Shown here in pieces: positions 11,413-22,915 of a stretch of DNA of 64,000 bases. The translations under genes and the position numbers were made by a program. The notes under the pieces were generated by a model. The model was not told the DNA's origin. It searched no databases and saw only the letters and a list, made by a program, of their open reading frames with translations. Source of the DNA: Serendipita indica DSM 11827 (taxonomy: Eukaryota; Basidiomycota; Agaricomycetes; Sebacinales; Serendipitaceae); the NCBI GenBank assembly GCA_910890315.1, contig CAJVGD010000020.1, forward strand, positions 186,001 to 250,000, given 5' to 3'. How positions within the stretch are numbered: position 1 is the first letter of the stretch; each line of letters opens with the position of its first letter.

Positions 11413-11973
11413 GGTGCTCTATATATGTCTCCAGGACTCTTATCGATCCGAAATATGTAGACAGGCATCCGCGTGCCTGCTGATTAATAGCAATTCAATT
11501 ACTATGTGAAACGACCATGTTAGCATTGGCAACGTATAAGAGTGAGAGACAAAGACATGACTTGTAGGTGTGCACTTCGATTTCATAATCCAATGAAATC
11601 CGCCCATTCTGATGAAGAACCCGTGCTGACGAGTGGCACCTAGAGAAAACCGGTCACTGTCAATGCAAAACGCGTCAATCCCCAACATACCGAGCTCCTT
11701 GTCCAGTTGAGTTGCCTCGCGGAACTGAAGAACCGCCACACCCGTGGTCAATCACAATTAAAAAGACTGAGATGACCCACTCGACATCTATTGGGAGTAT
11801 ATCAATGAATAGTATAACACCCTTGCGGCAAGATACACATCGGCAGCATCACGTACATAGGAGGACGTGTTTCATGATCCTTCAAACTTCAAAGAGACGG
11901 TCCAAAGGTGGCGCCAACCTTGCTCCCGACCACGACTGTACAAAGTCGTCTGGCCTGAGGTTCAATATACACG
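11413..11973. other. Intergenic gap holding a gene relic
   Basis: Apart from the relic at 11585-11745, nothing is recognised between the membrane-protein gene and the Jlp2 homologue. The two genes diverge, so both promoters must lie here. Confidence 0.4.
11585..11745 (-). pseudogene. Relic of the neighbouring membrane-protein gene
   Basis: Only the exon junction of the gene at 9935-11412 is repeated here. VAVLQFREATQLDKELG matches AILQFTKATRLAKDIG. It is followed by a GTATG...TAG intron in the same place and phase, and then by ATRQHGFFIRMGGFHWIM matching ATRQQGFFIIMGGFHLFERG. Sequence on both sides is unrelated to the rest of the family and has no continuing frame. It is therefore a truncated tandem copy. 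Confidence 0.75.
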
Positions 11974-13005
11974 ATGGTTCTATTCTTCACGTCGAACGGT
12001 TGGTCCATTCTGTGTCGCTCAACAAGCGCTTAGCCTTTGCAGTTGTTGAACCGCCGGTGACGATTTACATGGGCAGAGACAAGGAGGAAAGTGAGTGTTT
12101 GGAGCTGATCAGAGGAGTATAGCAAGTAGAGACTGATATAGTGTAGATGAGGATCTCATCAAGTATGCGTGGCCAGAAGATGTATGGTTTCATGTGGACA
12201 AGGTGCGCATTGGTATCCGTATGGACAACAGGTTCTGAAAGTTGGATCAGCTCTCGTCTGCGCACGTCTATCTACGACTACCGCCTTCGATACCGTCCTG
12301 GGAGAATATCCCGCAAGCTCTTGACCGATTGTGCTCAGTTGGTCAAGGCAAACTCCATCGAGGGTAGCGACTTGTTCAGTTTGTACTCGTTTGGGTACTG
12401 AGAGGCATTAGGCAACAAGAAGAACAATCTCCAGATTGTCTACACGCCGGCGAGTAACCTGAAGAAGACGGGAGACATGGCTGTCGGTCAAGTCTCTTTT
12501 CACAGAAACGAAAAGGTGAGTCATTTATCTGTACACTAGGACGTCATCTGACATTGAGCAGGTCAAAAGAGGTACACCTCCATCACCTCGTTCAAGAGTT
12601 TTCTTAACGAGAATCTAGTCCACGTCGCAGCACGCGAGAACCCGATCGTCAATCGACTGAACAAGACCAAAGTCGAGCGAGAAGTTGATCACGAGGCGGA
12701 AAAGGCAGAACGACTCCGTCAAGAGGCGGCGTCGCGAAGACAGGAAGCAGCAGCAAAGGTCATTCCACCCACCCCTCACTTTGACTTGTTCTGATAAAGG
12801 TTTATAGCGGAAAGCCGAGCTTGAGCTCGCGAAGAAGCGAGAGGAAGAGAAAAAGGCGCGTTCATACGACCATGCTTGGGCGTCTGCGGAGCCGTCTACG
12901 AGTAAGAGTGCCGCGGCCGACGAGGACGAAGATTTCTGGGGTGAGAATGCAAAGACTGACAACATTGATGATTCGAGGATGAAAGAGTTTGAGGATTTTA
13001 TGTGA
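11974..13005 (+). CDS. Jlp2/CCDC25 homologue (NFACT-R domain)
   Basis: Homologue of yeast Jlp2 and human CCDC25, a conserved protein with an NFACT-R (DUF814) domain; human CCDC25 has been reported to sense extracellular DNA, and the fungal role is unclear. The spliced start reads [19 protein letters not shown]. It is followed by [49 protein letters not shown] and [20 protein letters not shown], the conserved NFACT-R core. The C-terminus is a long charged coiled coil ([37 protein letters not shown]) ending in an acidic patch and EFEDFM. About seven short introns are all in frame. Length near 210 residues fits the family. Confidence 0.9.
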
Positions 13006-13365
13006 TCTAATTTGGAATACAGGGAGTTTATCAGGACTGACCTTTCCATTTTGGCACATATTCAGTGTCTAGACCGCTCGTTTCTAGAAAGAGTGCGGTA
13101 CAAGGGGTGGCGGAGAAGATGGAATAGGGCAGACTGGAGAAGCTACGATGACCAAGAGTACTAAATCGATTCAATCACAGATGTTCTCAGACCGTGACGG
13201 CGTTGATCGCTTGAGAGGGATCATTATTTGCCAAGGTGCTTGGGGATGAACCTTTGGACCTCACGAGATTTATTCCCACAGAGTATACAACAGGATGCAA
13301 GTACTTTTATCTCCTCGTTTCTGGCGCTGTAGATTCACCCGTCACGTCCCCAGTCGACGAGCGGC
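13006..13365. other. Intergenic gap
   Basis: 360 bases with no recognised gene, between the Jlp2 homologue and the first small membrane protein on the same strand. Confidence 0.35.
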
Positions 13366-13905
13366 ATGTCCATCACTATCGTCGTCGCGACGCTGTCACC
13401 CATTTGTGGATTCGCCATCTTGATTGCTTATATCATCTTTATGCGCATGCGGGATACTCGACGATTTTCGGAACAGCACGTCGCGGAAAGCACAGCCGTG
13501 TATCCAAGTCGACCTAGGGGATCACAAGCGATGTACGGGTGGACCGTGGTCGAGGAGAATGGTGTAATTGTGCTCTTCTTTCGACAGATTGGAGAGTGTG
13601 CTGGTCCGCCTGTGCCGGTAATACGTGACATCTTCTTGGAACGAGCTAAACAGCGCAAATCACTTTGTTCGCTGCAGGTACGTCATTCTATTTTTTCTGT
13701 GGAGAAAGGCTAATGTTAGAAACAGCCACTTGCGTTTGTGCCGAGTCCTGGTGAGATTACGACATGCGTTCAGATGCCGAGTCGATATTGGGTGTCCAAT
13801 CCTTGTGCTTCGGAGATTTTACTGGGGACATGTTCTGTTACCGACAAGGATGTCACACTTTGCGTGCAAACTGAGCCGCCGCCCAAGAGGAAGAGGGTGT
13901 GGTAG
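13366..13905 (+). CDS. Single-helix membrane protein, unknown
   Basis: Two exons joined by a 48-base intron starting at about 13678 give roughly 163 residues. The N-terminus MSITIVVATLSPICGFAILI extends into AYIIFMRMRD, one transmembrane helix or signal anchor followed by basic residues. The rest is soluble and includes YGWTVVEENGVIVLFFRQIG and a C-terminal part with four cysteines (TTCVQM, NPCASE, GTCSV, LCVQ). It ends in a basic tail PPPKRKRVW. I do not recognise the family. The next gene has the same layout (short N-terminal helix, basic stop-transfer, proline-rich tail), so the two may be distantly related or simply both bitopic. Confidence 0.55.
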
Positions 13906-14150
13906 TCTGATCATTTTGCTGTCCTGTACTTGTTTTGCTTTCTGAAAATTGCAGCGCCTCGAATTATCAACGCAGCCACGCGCCAAGCGCATTGATAAAT
14001 CGTGTGAGTACTCCGAGTTTACGGCCTGCAGAGACCGGCGACGCAGCGCATTGGCATGTTCACTGCCCCTCTTCTCACCTGTTTCTCTAGTACTTATATA
14101 CCTCTATGTTTGCCTGTTTGCCAGCTGTCTGCCTCGTTACCCTTTGAATA

Positions 14151-14600
14151 ATGGGTCTTGAAACGCGCGAAATACTGTTTATTGCGCTGCTTGTGCCATT
14201 TGTCGTGGCGTTTTTCACCATGGTTGGATTTGTAGTGCACCGACTGAGACGGAGGGCGAGAATCCAGCAATACCGTCTTGCTTCTGGTAGTCTGCCGATT
14301 AGAGAAAAGAAAAGAGAGCGGGCATTGGCGACACCGGTGGATATCATTTACCGGGATGAAAGAGAGACAAAGGTTGATAAAAGGGTGAGTTTGAGATTAC
14401 TTTTAGGATTTGTGATTGATTAGGAACAGGCGACATACTTGCATCCTCAATCGGCGACCTTGGTGCCTATGCCTGCTCCATCCCCCACGACGCCAGGCTC
14501 AGGGCAGGAAGTTGTTGTTGGTACTGGGCATATTATTCCACAACGAATAGAGCTTGGATTGCCTCCAGTGCGAGATGGTGAGTATATCGGTCGCAGGTAA
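14151..14600 (+). CDS. Single-helix membrane protein, unknown
   Basis: MGLETREILFIALLVPFVVA continues into FFTMVGFVVHRLRRRARIQQ, one transmembrane helix with a positively charged stop-transfer on its far side. After a 39-base intron the tail is Pro/Ser/Thr-rich (PMPAPSPTTPGSGQEVVV) and ends near VRDGEYIGRR; a further splice at the final GGTGAGT is possible, so the C-terminus is uncertain. The family is not recognised. No signal for a catalytic domain is seen. Confidence 0.5.
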
Positions 14601-15149
14601 TGTCTTCTGACCTGTCACAGTATAATATATATATATAGTATGTAATTCATCGATTACGGTCGGAGAATACGGCCGGTTGTAAGATGAACAGGTGATCGTC
14701 AGACATTTCGGAAACTCACAGGGCGCTTGATCTGCGTGCGCTCTCTTTATTGTTGGGCGCACGGATCTCGAGCCGACGACTTGGAGTCTGGAGCTGACCA
14801 CATCTGCGCCCCGAGCAACTCGACTGGAATACGCGCCTCTGTTCCTTCTAGAAGCCCGTTTATTATCCAGAACTAGAGCTTGTTGCTGACGTACAACCCA
14901 AGAGCTGGGCTGCGCCTGGTCCTCTGGTCGCTCCGACACCCGTTCAATCGCTTTTGCTATCTATAAGCCATCATCTCAACAACTACGATCACGATCCCCA
15001 CGGCCACCATTTCCCCTACGCCCTCCTCGACACGTCGCAGTCAGAAGCCATTTACAAAGCCTATTAAACGCACCTTGAGCGTTCATAATCTTGCTGGATA
15101 CTCGACTAGTTTGCTTATAGGCCCACAACATTATATCGAGTCCAAAGAC
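14601..15149. promoter_or_regulatory. Intergenic gap with AT repeat
   Basis: No gene recognised. A short TA dinucleotide run lies at about 14622-14641. The frame of the following gene is open upstream of its ATG back to at least 15075, but without an ATG there. Confidence 0.4.
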
Positions 15150-16142
15150 ATGACCCGTTCACGCTCTGGCTCGTTTTATTGTCCAATTCCAGATGAATCC
15201 GTCCTCTCCATCGCCCAAAAGGCGGCCATTTCGACCGCGCCCGCTGCCTCGCTGACAGCAACAACGCCCGTCTCGCCCGTCGGAGGAAGGCTACGACGCC
15301 ATGCTCGCTCCCAGTCAACGTCTTCAGCATTCGAATTGGCTCATCCAGCCTTGGCTGTTCAGAAGCACCAACACGACACATCGGCGGCGCGTCATCATTC
15401 AGTAGGCGCCCTATGTCACGATAAAACGACCGTCCTCAGCGCCCCCTCGATCCCCATGTGCAAACGATACCCTTGGTCTCCAATCAAACCCTCGCCGCTA
15501 CGACGCGTCGCCAGCACCTCCAAGCCGCTGCCACCTTCGGCACTCTGGACGACGCACACAGAGCTCTTGCCTCTGTATGATGATGTCTCTTCGTCACAGC
15601 TCCCTGCCGTCTACAGGACAAACCACGTAGACGTTGCTGCCGTCTCTCGACAGTCGTATTATCGCCATACCCTCCGAGCCGCCTTTCTCGCTGGTCCCAT
15701 GGCAGAAAAGGCCCGTATCTATGGCCTTCGCGTCGCCTGGTGCGTCTATGGCGATGTAAAGGAGCAACTCGCCAAGGAAATCTTTGTCACGGGCGCTCAA
15801 GCTGGCCACTCGCTCTCGAGTCCATCCCGCAGGAGACAAAGCTCGTCGAGTGAGGAAGATATCGAGGTCGTCCATCCAGAGCCCGAAGAGATGATCCGTT
15901 CGAGGCCCGTGTCACCTGTTGCCCGAACGGCCTTTGAGTGGCCCGTCCAAGAGCCGCTCATGAAGGAGGATGACGCCTTTGAATCGCCCGACCTCGCGCT
16001 TGAAGACGACGAGGATTCCGACTCGGAGGATTCTCTGTCCGAGTATAGCTCGTTTTCAGACACGAGCAGTGACACAGAGAGCATCGAGGAACTCGAATTC
16101 GACCACGAGTTTGCGCTCGATTTTGGTATTCATGAGGACTGA
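15150..16142 (+). CDS. Ser-rich protein with acidic tail, unknown
   Basis: One exon of 330 codons from the ATG at 15150; the frame is open a little further upstream, but only with non-ATG starts. The N-terminal half is basic and Ser/Pro/Ala-rich, with PSPLRRVASTSKPLPPSALW. The central part (QSYYRHTLRAAFLAGPMAEK, ARIYGLRVAWCVYGDVKEQL) is the only region that looks folded. The C-terminus is a strongly acidic, serine-studded run (EDDEDSDSEDSLSEYSSFSD) of the kind phosphorylated by casein kinase 2 and found in chromatin or nucleolar proteins. No known domain is recognised; a nuclear role is a guess. Confidence 0.6.
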   Translation: MTRSRSGSFYCPIPDESVLSIAQKAAISTAPAASLTATTPVSPVGGRLRRHARSQSTSSAFELAHPALAVQKHQHDTSAARHHSVGALCHDKTTVLSAPSIPMCKRYPWSPIKPSPLRRVASTSKPLPPSALWTTHTELLPLYDDVSSSQLPAVYRTNHVDVAAVSRQSYYRHTLRAAFLAGPMAEKARIYGLRVAWCVYGDVKEQLAKEIFVTGAQAGHSLSSPSRRRQSSSSEEDIEVVHPEPEEMIRSRPVSPVARTAFEWPVQEPLMKEDDAFESPDLALEDDEDSDSEDSLSEYSSFSDTSSDTESIEELEFDHEFALDFGIHED

Positions 16143-17125
16143 TTATTCCAAGGTATGCATAACCCTTTATTGCATCGCCAGATTATTGACGCTGAACCCA
16201 CAGCATTATACCTCTTTGCATTACTCGTCTCCCAGCATCATATCCAGCATTTCCGCGCATTTCTGATCAAGACCCCGACGTACGACTGTTGTGCATGATG
16301 GCATACACCGACCACGAACCCCGATCATGATCTCTTCTACCATCCCCGCACCCAAGCACCTAGTCTATTCTCTCCGTAATTCCCTCCCGTACTACGGAGG
16401 CTTATCACCCTTCTCGCACCGACTCTCCTCTCTATTTGCCTCCAATCCCCACTTTACGCGCTTGGATTGTGCGCCGCGATGCGTCTACGACTATTCCTTT
16501 TTGGCCGGGTGGTACGCTGTACCACCCCTGTTTCTCTCTCCCTTTGGGTCAACCAAGGAACTAGACTAGCATCGCGGTGCATACACATCTTTGCTGCGCT
16601 GCTAATGGACCTTTAACGAAACATAGTACCACCTATTGTCTTCACGACCTACGACCGCCTCCGACTTTGCCCAACTTTCCCAGTGAACGACTGGGAAGGA
16701 AATCATTGTACAAGCCCTCGGCGACTCCCCTCTACTTTTGGTCCGTCCCCTCTCCTCTTCTATTCCATACACTGTAGCTCGACTTTCCATCCCCCCGTGT
16801 TGGCGTTGGCTTGCTTTAATGTGCTGGTTGTATTTACTCGCCCCGACCTACTGCGCTCGGAGGCTTTGTGTGTTGGTAGGAGTGAAAAGTAGTGGTTTAC
16901 TCTATGCTCTGTCGATGAAAATGAGTCAGACAAGTTGATCTGGAAAGATTTTGAATGCTCGAGAATTTTGTGGGTGGCGATTGAATAGCCAGTCTCTTGA
17001 CTTTGAACCTCTTTGGCCCAAGTGCGATTGGAAAACACTTGTTGGGAAAAAAAAACTCGGCAGTAATCCAAACTCGTCTTTCATCACACTTTGAATACCA
17101 TTTACACATCGTCGCCAGCATCCAA
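16143..17125. other. Long gap without recognised gene
   Basis: Nearly 1 kb with pyrimidine-rich stretches and no frame I can tie to a protein family on either strand. It probably holds the 3' end of the acidic-tail gene and the promoter and 5' leader of the GYF gene. Confidence 0.4.
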
Positions 17126-20100
17126 ATGGCATCGAGCACGACAACATCGACACCGACACTGTCAGCACACCCCCGCCTTTGTCTAGTGGGAGTAGTAACT
17201 TGCATTCGAGTTCGAGCGCGGTGGCTAGTTTACACTTTAGTCCAGAGTGGATGCGGACTCCAGGCGGTGCGTCGTCTGCGTCTGCGTCTGCATCTGCTGG
17301 ACCGACAACGGGGGTTGGTATACCTCTTGGATCCAATACTTCGACTCTTACGAATGATGTACCCGCGTCGATTGGTCTCTTGACCCCCGCACCCACTTCA
17401 ACGTCGTCGTCGCATGTTGGAGCCCCTGGTCCTTTGGGCGCGGGCGGTGTTTTGAATCGTGAGTCTTTGGTCTTTTACCTTGTTTTGCATTGTGTCGTCT
17501 TGTTGTGGATTTGTTGACTCGGTTTTTGTCTGTGTGTGCGGGTTGGGTTGAGTGCCTTGTGCGAGACACGCAGAGAATGTCGTTTGCTCGCGGCTTTTCT
17601 CCCAATTTACTCTTGTGTAGAGTATATGGGCGTGTTAACTTTGTTCTGTTTCGCTTTGCGCGTTGCCCCAGTGGCGGGTATCAGACGCTTTTCATAACCC
17701 CACACACACGGATTCCTTTATCCGGTTCCGATCGTTTATGCTTCGTGTTTCAGTTCTTTGCCTTCTTCACTCGCTAGGAAACTCGTCGACTGACGTGGGT
17801 TTACACATCTCCAGCTGTACCATCACCTTATGCATCGCTGCTCACACCCGCACCATCGGGGTACAACTCGAAGTTTATTCCATCACATCTATCGACGGAG
17901 CCAGTGATACTCGATCCACACGACCCGTTTCGCTATCCGCGCGAGCACGTTTTGAACATTTGGCGAGCGGGGATTGTGGCGAATGGAGGTCCCGGGTGGC
18001 GATTACCGCTCGAGGTGGAAAAACATGAAGGTGTCGTCTTGGACGAGGAGCGGGTGCCCATATGTTCAAGAGAAATGACCGATGCCGAGGCAAAAGTACG
18101 TCCCTTGGCAGCGGCTCATATCAAACAGGTGGGACTGATACGAAGTAATCTAGTTGTACAATGGTGCATCGCTCAACTCGCGTCGACCATCCATGTCCCA
18201 TGCGAATTCACATGCGAGCGGACGAGGGTCGTATTCGGAGAGAGATGGCGAGTTGGGGATCGGTGGGCGGAGAGGCATGAGTGGTGATGGACTTTCGATG
18301 AATCTTTCTGGAGCCGGGCTGAGAGGCGGGGCATTGGGGGGCCCCGCAAGTCCGTTACGCGAGCGGTTTTCTCGAAGAGGTGAGCTGAAATCATGACATA
18401 CTATGGATGGGCGAATACTCATACGTGGAAAGATTCTGGCGGAACGACGCAGCCATATCGACCTAGGCAGTTGGCCTCGACTGCGTCTCCACTCGACGGG
18501 ACGCCGCCGCTCGTCTCGCCACGGACGGCTTCGTCTGGATTTGGCTTTGGTGGTGGGCCAGGCTTTGAGGGCGTGTTGAGTGCGGGCGAAGGGTGGGGTG
18601 GGAGGAAACGAGGCGCGCTGAGCGCGGCTGGCAGGGGGCTTTCCTATCTCAAGGAAATACAAGAAAAGGGGACCGCAGGCAAAGACGATGTCGAAGCAGC
18701 GACGCAGGATGCGGATGCACCTCTTGAACCCCACTCAGAGTCGCCTGAAGCTCAACATGCAAATGGGGCGAATGCGAACGATGGGACGAGGAAGAGCTCT
18801 GATGGAGAGGAACCGGCTTTTGAAAATTGGGAAGATGATCCGGATATTGTCGACAATGCGACTACTGCTGCGGCGACGAACGGACATGGCACGGTGGCAG
18901 AACCCACAAATCCTGTTCAAGAGCCGCCAAAGCCCCCACCGAATCCTGCAGATGTCAAGTGGTTGTATCTGGACGATCAGCAGGTCACTCAGGGTATGTA
19001 CCCTCGTTTCATGGCAGTCAGTTGTTAATCCTTTGTCAGGTCCTTTCACCCCTCAAGATCTCACTCAGTGGCTTGCTAGTGGATGGTTGCGACCCGACTT
19101 GCGGATGACGAGGCCCGATCACGATGCAGAGTACCTGACGCTGATCGAATGGAAGACGAAGATGTTTGGTCAAGGCATCACCGACGAATCCATGGTCTTC
19201 TTTACCTGGTACGAACCCGTTCGCAAGTCGCCAAAGGTTGTGGATCCACCTCTTCCCCCACCTCCTGGTCTTGCAATGCCGCAACCAAACGCGTTTGCTC
19301 AGAACATTGCGTCAATACAGCAGCAGTCAATGTATCCGCCCTATCCAAATGGTCATGGAGGCGGTGCACCATCCGAAACGGAGACGAGCAAATCAGAGAC
19401 GCCGTCCGTCTTTGACCTGTTGCGCAAAGGAGACACCAAGGGATCCCAAACACCCTCTTCTGTCTTTGGTGGATCAGGAGAAGGCGTCTTTTCGCATTCG
19501 CCCGTCGGTTCGAATCGCCTGCCGATGAGAACGCCCATGCTGGATCCTGCGGTGGGAATGAACAGTCCAGCAACCGGTCGAGCGATCCCCCACAGTGGTA
19601 GCTTTGATGCAGCAAATGGACTCGTTGGCGATGTCACGGGTCTTCGGATGCCGTTTAGTGCTGCGGCGCTCAATCAACCACTCGGGGGAGCTTCCTCTTT
19701 TGGCCAACCGGTGGCGAATGGAATGGTGTATAATCCTTACATCGGCGGTCCACATCGAGCGACAAATGCGTATTATCCACAGGATGCTGCGAGGGTCGGC
19801 ACCTCGTCCTTTGGGGGTACTCCAGCATCGCATAGTCTTCACAATGACCTGAACCCACTGGGTGTTGCAGGTCTCTATTCACAATCTATTCTTGGACGTG
19901 GCTCGCAAGACCTTCATAGCTCGCCGAGCGCTCAGTGGCAGAGGACGCATGCTGGCCAACCTTATGGATTTGGTGTGGGTGATCAGACCAATTCTACAAC
20001 GTCGAGTCTGTCAAACATGCAGCGCGCAACGTTTGGTGGACGTCGATCGCCCTCACCGTCTAACCAAGCAAGTGTCTCGAGCGCTCTCGGCGGAGAGGTC

Positions 20101-21937
20101 TACGAGGGAGCAATTGGGGCTCAACCCAGGAATTTGGTGAGAAAGATGGGCAGTGTATCCGCGATTGGAACGGAGGCTGGAGCAACGGACTCGCCCGCGT
20201 CAAAGCATGCAGAAACCCTCTACAAGTCTCCGATGCAGCCCGTTGTTTCATCGTCTGGAACGCAGGCAGAAGGTGAAGCTACGCCAGCGGACACCATCGG
20301 CATGACCTATGATGCGCACTTGAAGCAAATAAGCGCTGAGCTCGCGGGCAAGTCTCAGCCAGCTATAGAAAAAGAAAAGGTTGTCGAATCGCCGAGTGTG
20401 ACCCAACCAGCGGTCCAAGAAGAATCGAAACAGAAAGAGGATGAGCCGTCCAATGAAAAGGCTGTTGCGGCAAAGCCAAAGGCATCTCCTGTGGTTTCGC
20501 TTGCCCAGCTGGTCATCGGATCATCTCCAGCATCCCAACCTGTTAAAGAGCAAAACGAGCAACCGTTTATTCAGGTCAAGAAGCGGGCGTCTGCTGCGCA
20601 GGTTGCCGCTTCAAGTCTTCCAACGCCAACTTCACCATCGACGACTGCACCTGTGGCTAGTCCTACCGCGCCTGCTGCCCCAGCGAAGATGACCGTACCG
20701 CTGGCATCTCTCGTGACGAACCCATCTCCTGCGGCTTCGACTCCACCAGCGCCAGCACCAGCTCCGCGTGCTTGGGCTACCGTCGTCAACAAGGATGAAC
20801 CAAAAACACTCAAGGAGATTCAAGAGGCGGAAGCCAAAAAGGCAAAGGAGGCCCAAAAGGTCAGACCATCGGCGCCACCTGTTGTAACGACCAGTTCGTC
20901 TTCTAGCAAGGATGGAGATCTTGGAACTCTTTCATGGGGGCTCCCGACGTCTATGGCTGGAGCGAGAAATGCCACCACGCCCAAGGAAGCTCATTCTCCC
21001 AGCACAAACAATCCTCCCCCTGCTGTATGGGCCAACGCTGCCAAGGCTGGTGCTGCTGGAGGGAAAAAGGCAATGACGATGAAGGATATTCAGGAGGAAG
21101 AGGAACGAAGGAAGAAGAAGGAGCGTGAAGCAGTAACGACGGCTAAGCGGGTCAGCGAAAAGGTTTGAAACTTTCCTTGGTTCCTCTTGATATTTGTGAT
21201 TGACGACTTGCCAGCCTCCGCCACCTGCCAATGCTCCTGCCGTCGGAGGTCCATGGGCGACGGTTGGTCCCGGTGGACGAGCGACCCGACCCAACACGGC
21301 GAGCTCTACGACGCAACCTGTCGCCACTGGTATTGCAGGTCTCCCGCCACGACCCTCGGCTGCTGCTATTGCGAGCTCCGGGATGCGTGCGCCTCATGTA
21401 ACCTCTGCTGTTGCGTCGATGGGAGCTACACCTGCTGCTGGACCAGCACCCAGGCGTCCTGCTTCTGCTTCCACCACGAGCTCTGCTGTCACAAAGCCTG
21501 CTGTCGCTCCGTCACCTATCGATGATGCCGTGCATTCGATCAGCGCGGAGACGCTCAAATGGATGAGGGATACGTTAAAGGGAAAGCTTCAGAATGGCAT
21601 TACTGGTTAGTGGACTTTTTCGGCATTCTCAATACAATGCTCATGATTGGCAGTGGATGAGGTTGTTGGTCTTGTGCTCAATATGCAAGAAGAGGACGAT
21701 ATCGCCGACACTATTTGGCAATCGAGCACCGTTTTGCCCGGCAAGCACTTTGCATCCGAGTTTATCGAGCGTCGCAACGCCGACAGGATGGGCGGCGCCA
21801 CGAGCAGCTCTCGCGGCGCTCCCCGTGGAGGGAATGTCAGCAGCGGGACCGAATCGTCCAGGCTTCAGCCGGGTGCATCGCAGGACACGCTCGGCTACAA
21901 GGTCGTGAAGAAGAAGGGCAAGAGTGGAAAGGCGTAA
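17126..21937 (+). CDS. GYF-domain protein, Smy2-like
   Basis: Homologue of Smy2/GIGYF-type adaptors, which bind proline-rich ligands and act in mRNA control and ER-Golgi transport. After the N-terminal SLHFSPEWMRTPGG block come a low-complexity region with EPVILDPHDPFRYPREHVLNIW-type sequence and the repeated SPLRERFSRR motif. The GYF domain follows: WLYLDDQQVTQ, then GPFTPQDLTQWLASGWLRPD and YLTLIEWKTKMFG. The long Gln/Ser/Pro-rich middle carries PAPRAWATV and two copies of a TMKDIQEEEERRKKK-like helical motif. The conserved C-terminus (ETLKWMRDTLKGKLQN; VDEVVGLVLNM; PGKHFASEFIERR; YKVVKKKGK) is typical of fungal Smy2. The start at 17126 joins this frame only if the run of five C at 17170-17174 were six, so the first 20 codons are uncertain. 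Several introns are present. Confidence 0.88.
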
Positions 21938-22016
21938 TCTTGATTCTCCATACCTCTTATGCATTGTCGATCCTGAATGCTAACAACGTGCCATTCGATA
22001 AAATGCGTGCTTTCCT

Positions 22017-22841
22017 CTACGACTGGCGTACAGTACACTGCTCAAGTCGTTCTGTAAGGATTTTGTTCGTGGCTTCGACAATGACTTCCCATTCGACACC
22101 GTGGAGTCGCTCCTCAAACTGTTCCTTTGTTTCGTCCTCTCTGAACGGAATCTCGCGGACGAGGATCGGCTCTCCTGCGTCGACCTGTCTGACGACTCGA
22201 TGAACCATGACGCCTGTATGATCGAGCGTTCCCGCTTTGTAAGCCTCCCATGCTCTGTCAATCGCATGTGTTCCATCGAACGCTCCAGGTAGCGCTGGAT
22301 GCAGGTTTATCGCTGGGATGGGGAAGACGTGCGTCGTTGGTATCGACTCAGCACTCTCTTCTGTCTCCGAAGGCGGTCGAGATATTAAATCTAGAAACCC
22401 GTCCCCAAGGACGTGCATCCAGCCTGCAAGGACGACCAGGTCGGGACGAGCCTTGAGCACCATCCGCGCCACCTCTGCATCATAGTCGTCTCTTGATTTT
22501 CCTGGGTTGGATTTGAGATAGGGTTGAAGTGCGAGATATGCTGTTGGGATCCCAGCCTCTTTTGCTCTGGTAAGCCCATATGCGGCTTTGCGATTCGAGA
22601 GAACAAGTACGATCGAGGCTCTTGTCCTAAATGAGGGTTGTGCATCAATCAGAGCTTGTAGATTTGTTCCTGTGTAGACGAGAATGCGTCGGTGAAAATG
22701 TCAATCGAGATCAGTGGCAGACGGACCAGAGCCAGAAATGAGGACGACGATGCGTAGAGGTGATTCTGGTTTCAATTAATCATTTTATTTCGTTGTGTAT
22801 AGGATTCAGCGTTACGGACGAGTTTCCAAATTGTCGGTCAT
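22017..22841 (-). CDS. Phosphoribosylglycinamide formyltransferase
   Basis: GAR transformylase (third step of de novo purine synthesis, 10-formyl-THF to GAR) as a stand-alone enzyme, like yeast Ade8. Three exons: MTDNLETQSPLRIVVLISGS, joined to GTNLQALIDAQPSF, then the rest. The phosphate loop SGSGTNLQAL is rebuilt by splicing. The catalytic region INLHPALPGAFDG has the Asn and His of the active site, and HRVVRQVDAGEPI holds the conserved Asp. The first intron starts GTCCGT. A serine/proline insertion (SRPPSETEESAESIPTT) sits before the catalytic strand. The ATG lies 75 bases from the ATG of the divergent HNH-type gene, so the pair probably shares a promoter. Confidence 0.92.
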
Positions 22842-22915
22842 GGTCAAACCCAAGTGGCGGATCAGAACAAAGTTCGGCGAAGCGCTTGTGCCCGACCGCG
22901 TCGACGAATTTTGGG

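Noticed and set aside
14622-14641. TA-rich run as a TATA promoter for the acidic-tail gene
   Set aside because: It is a plain dinucleotide run 510 bases from the ATG, so a promoter role is not supported.
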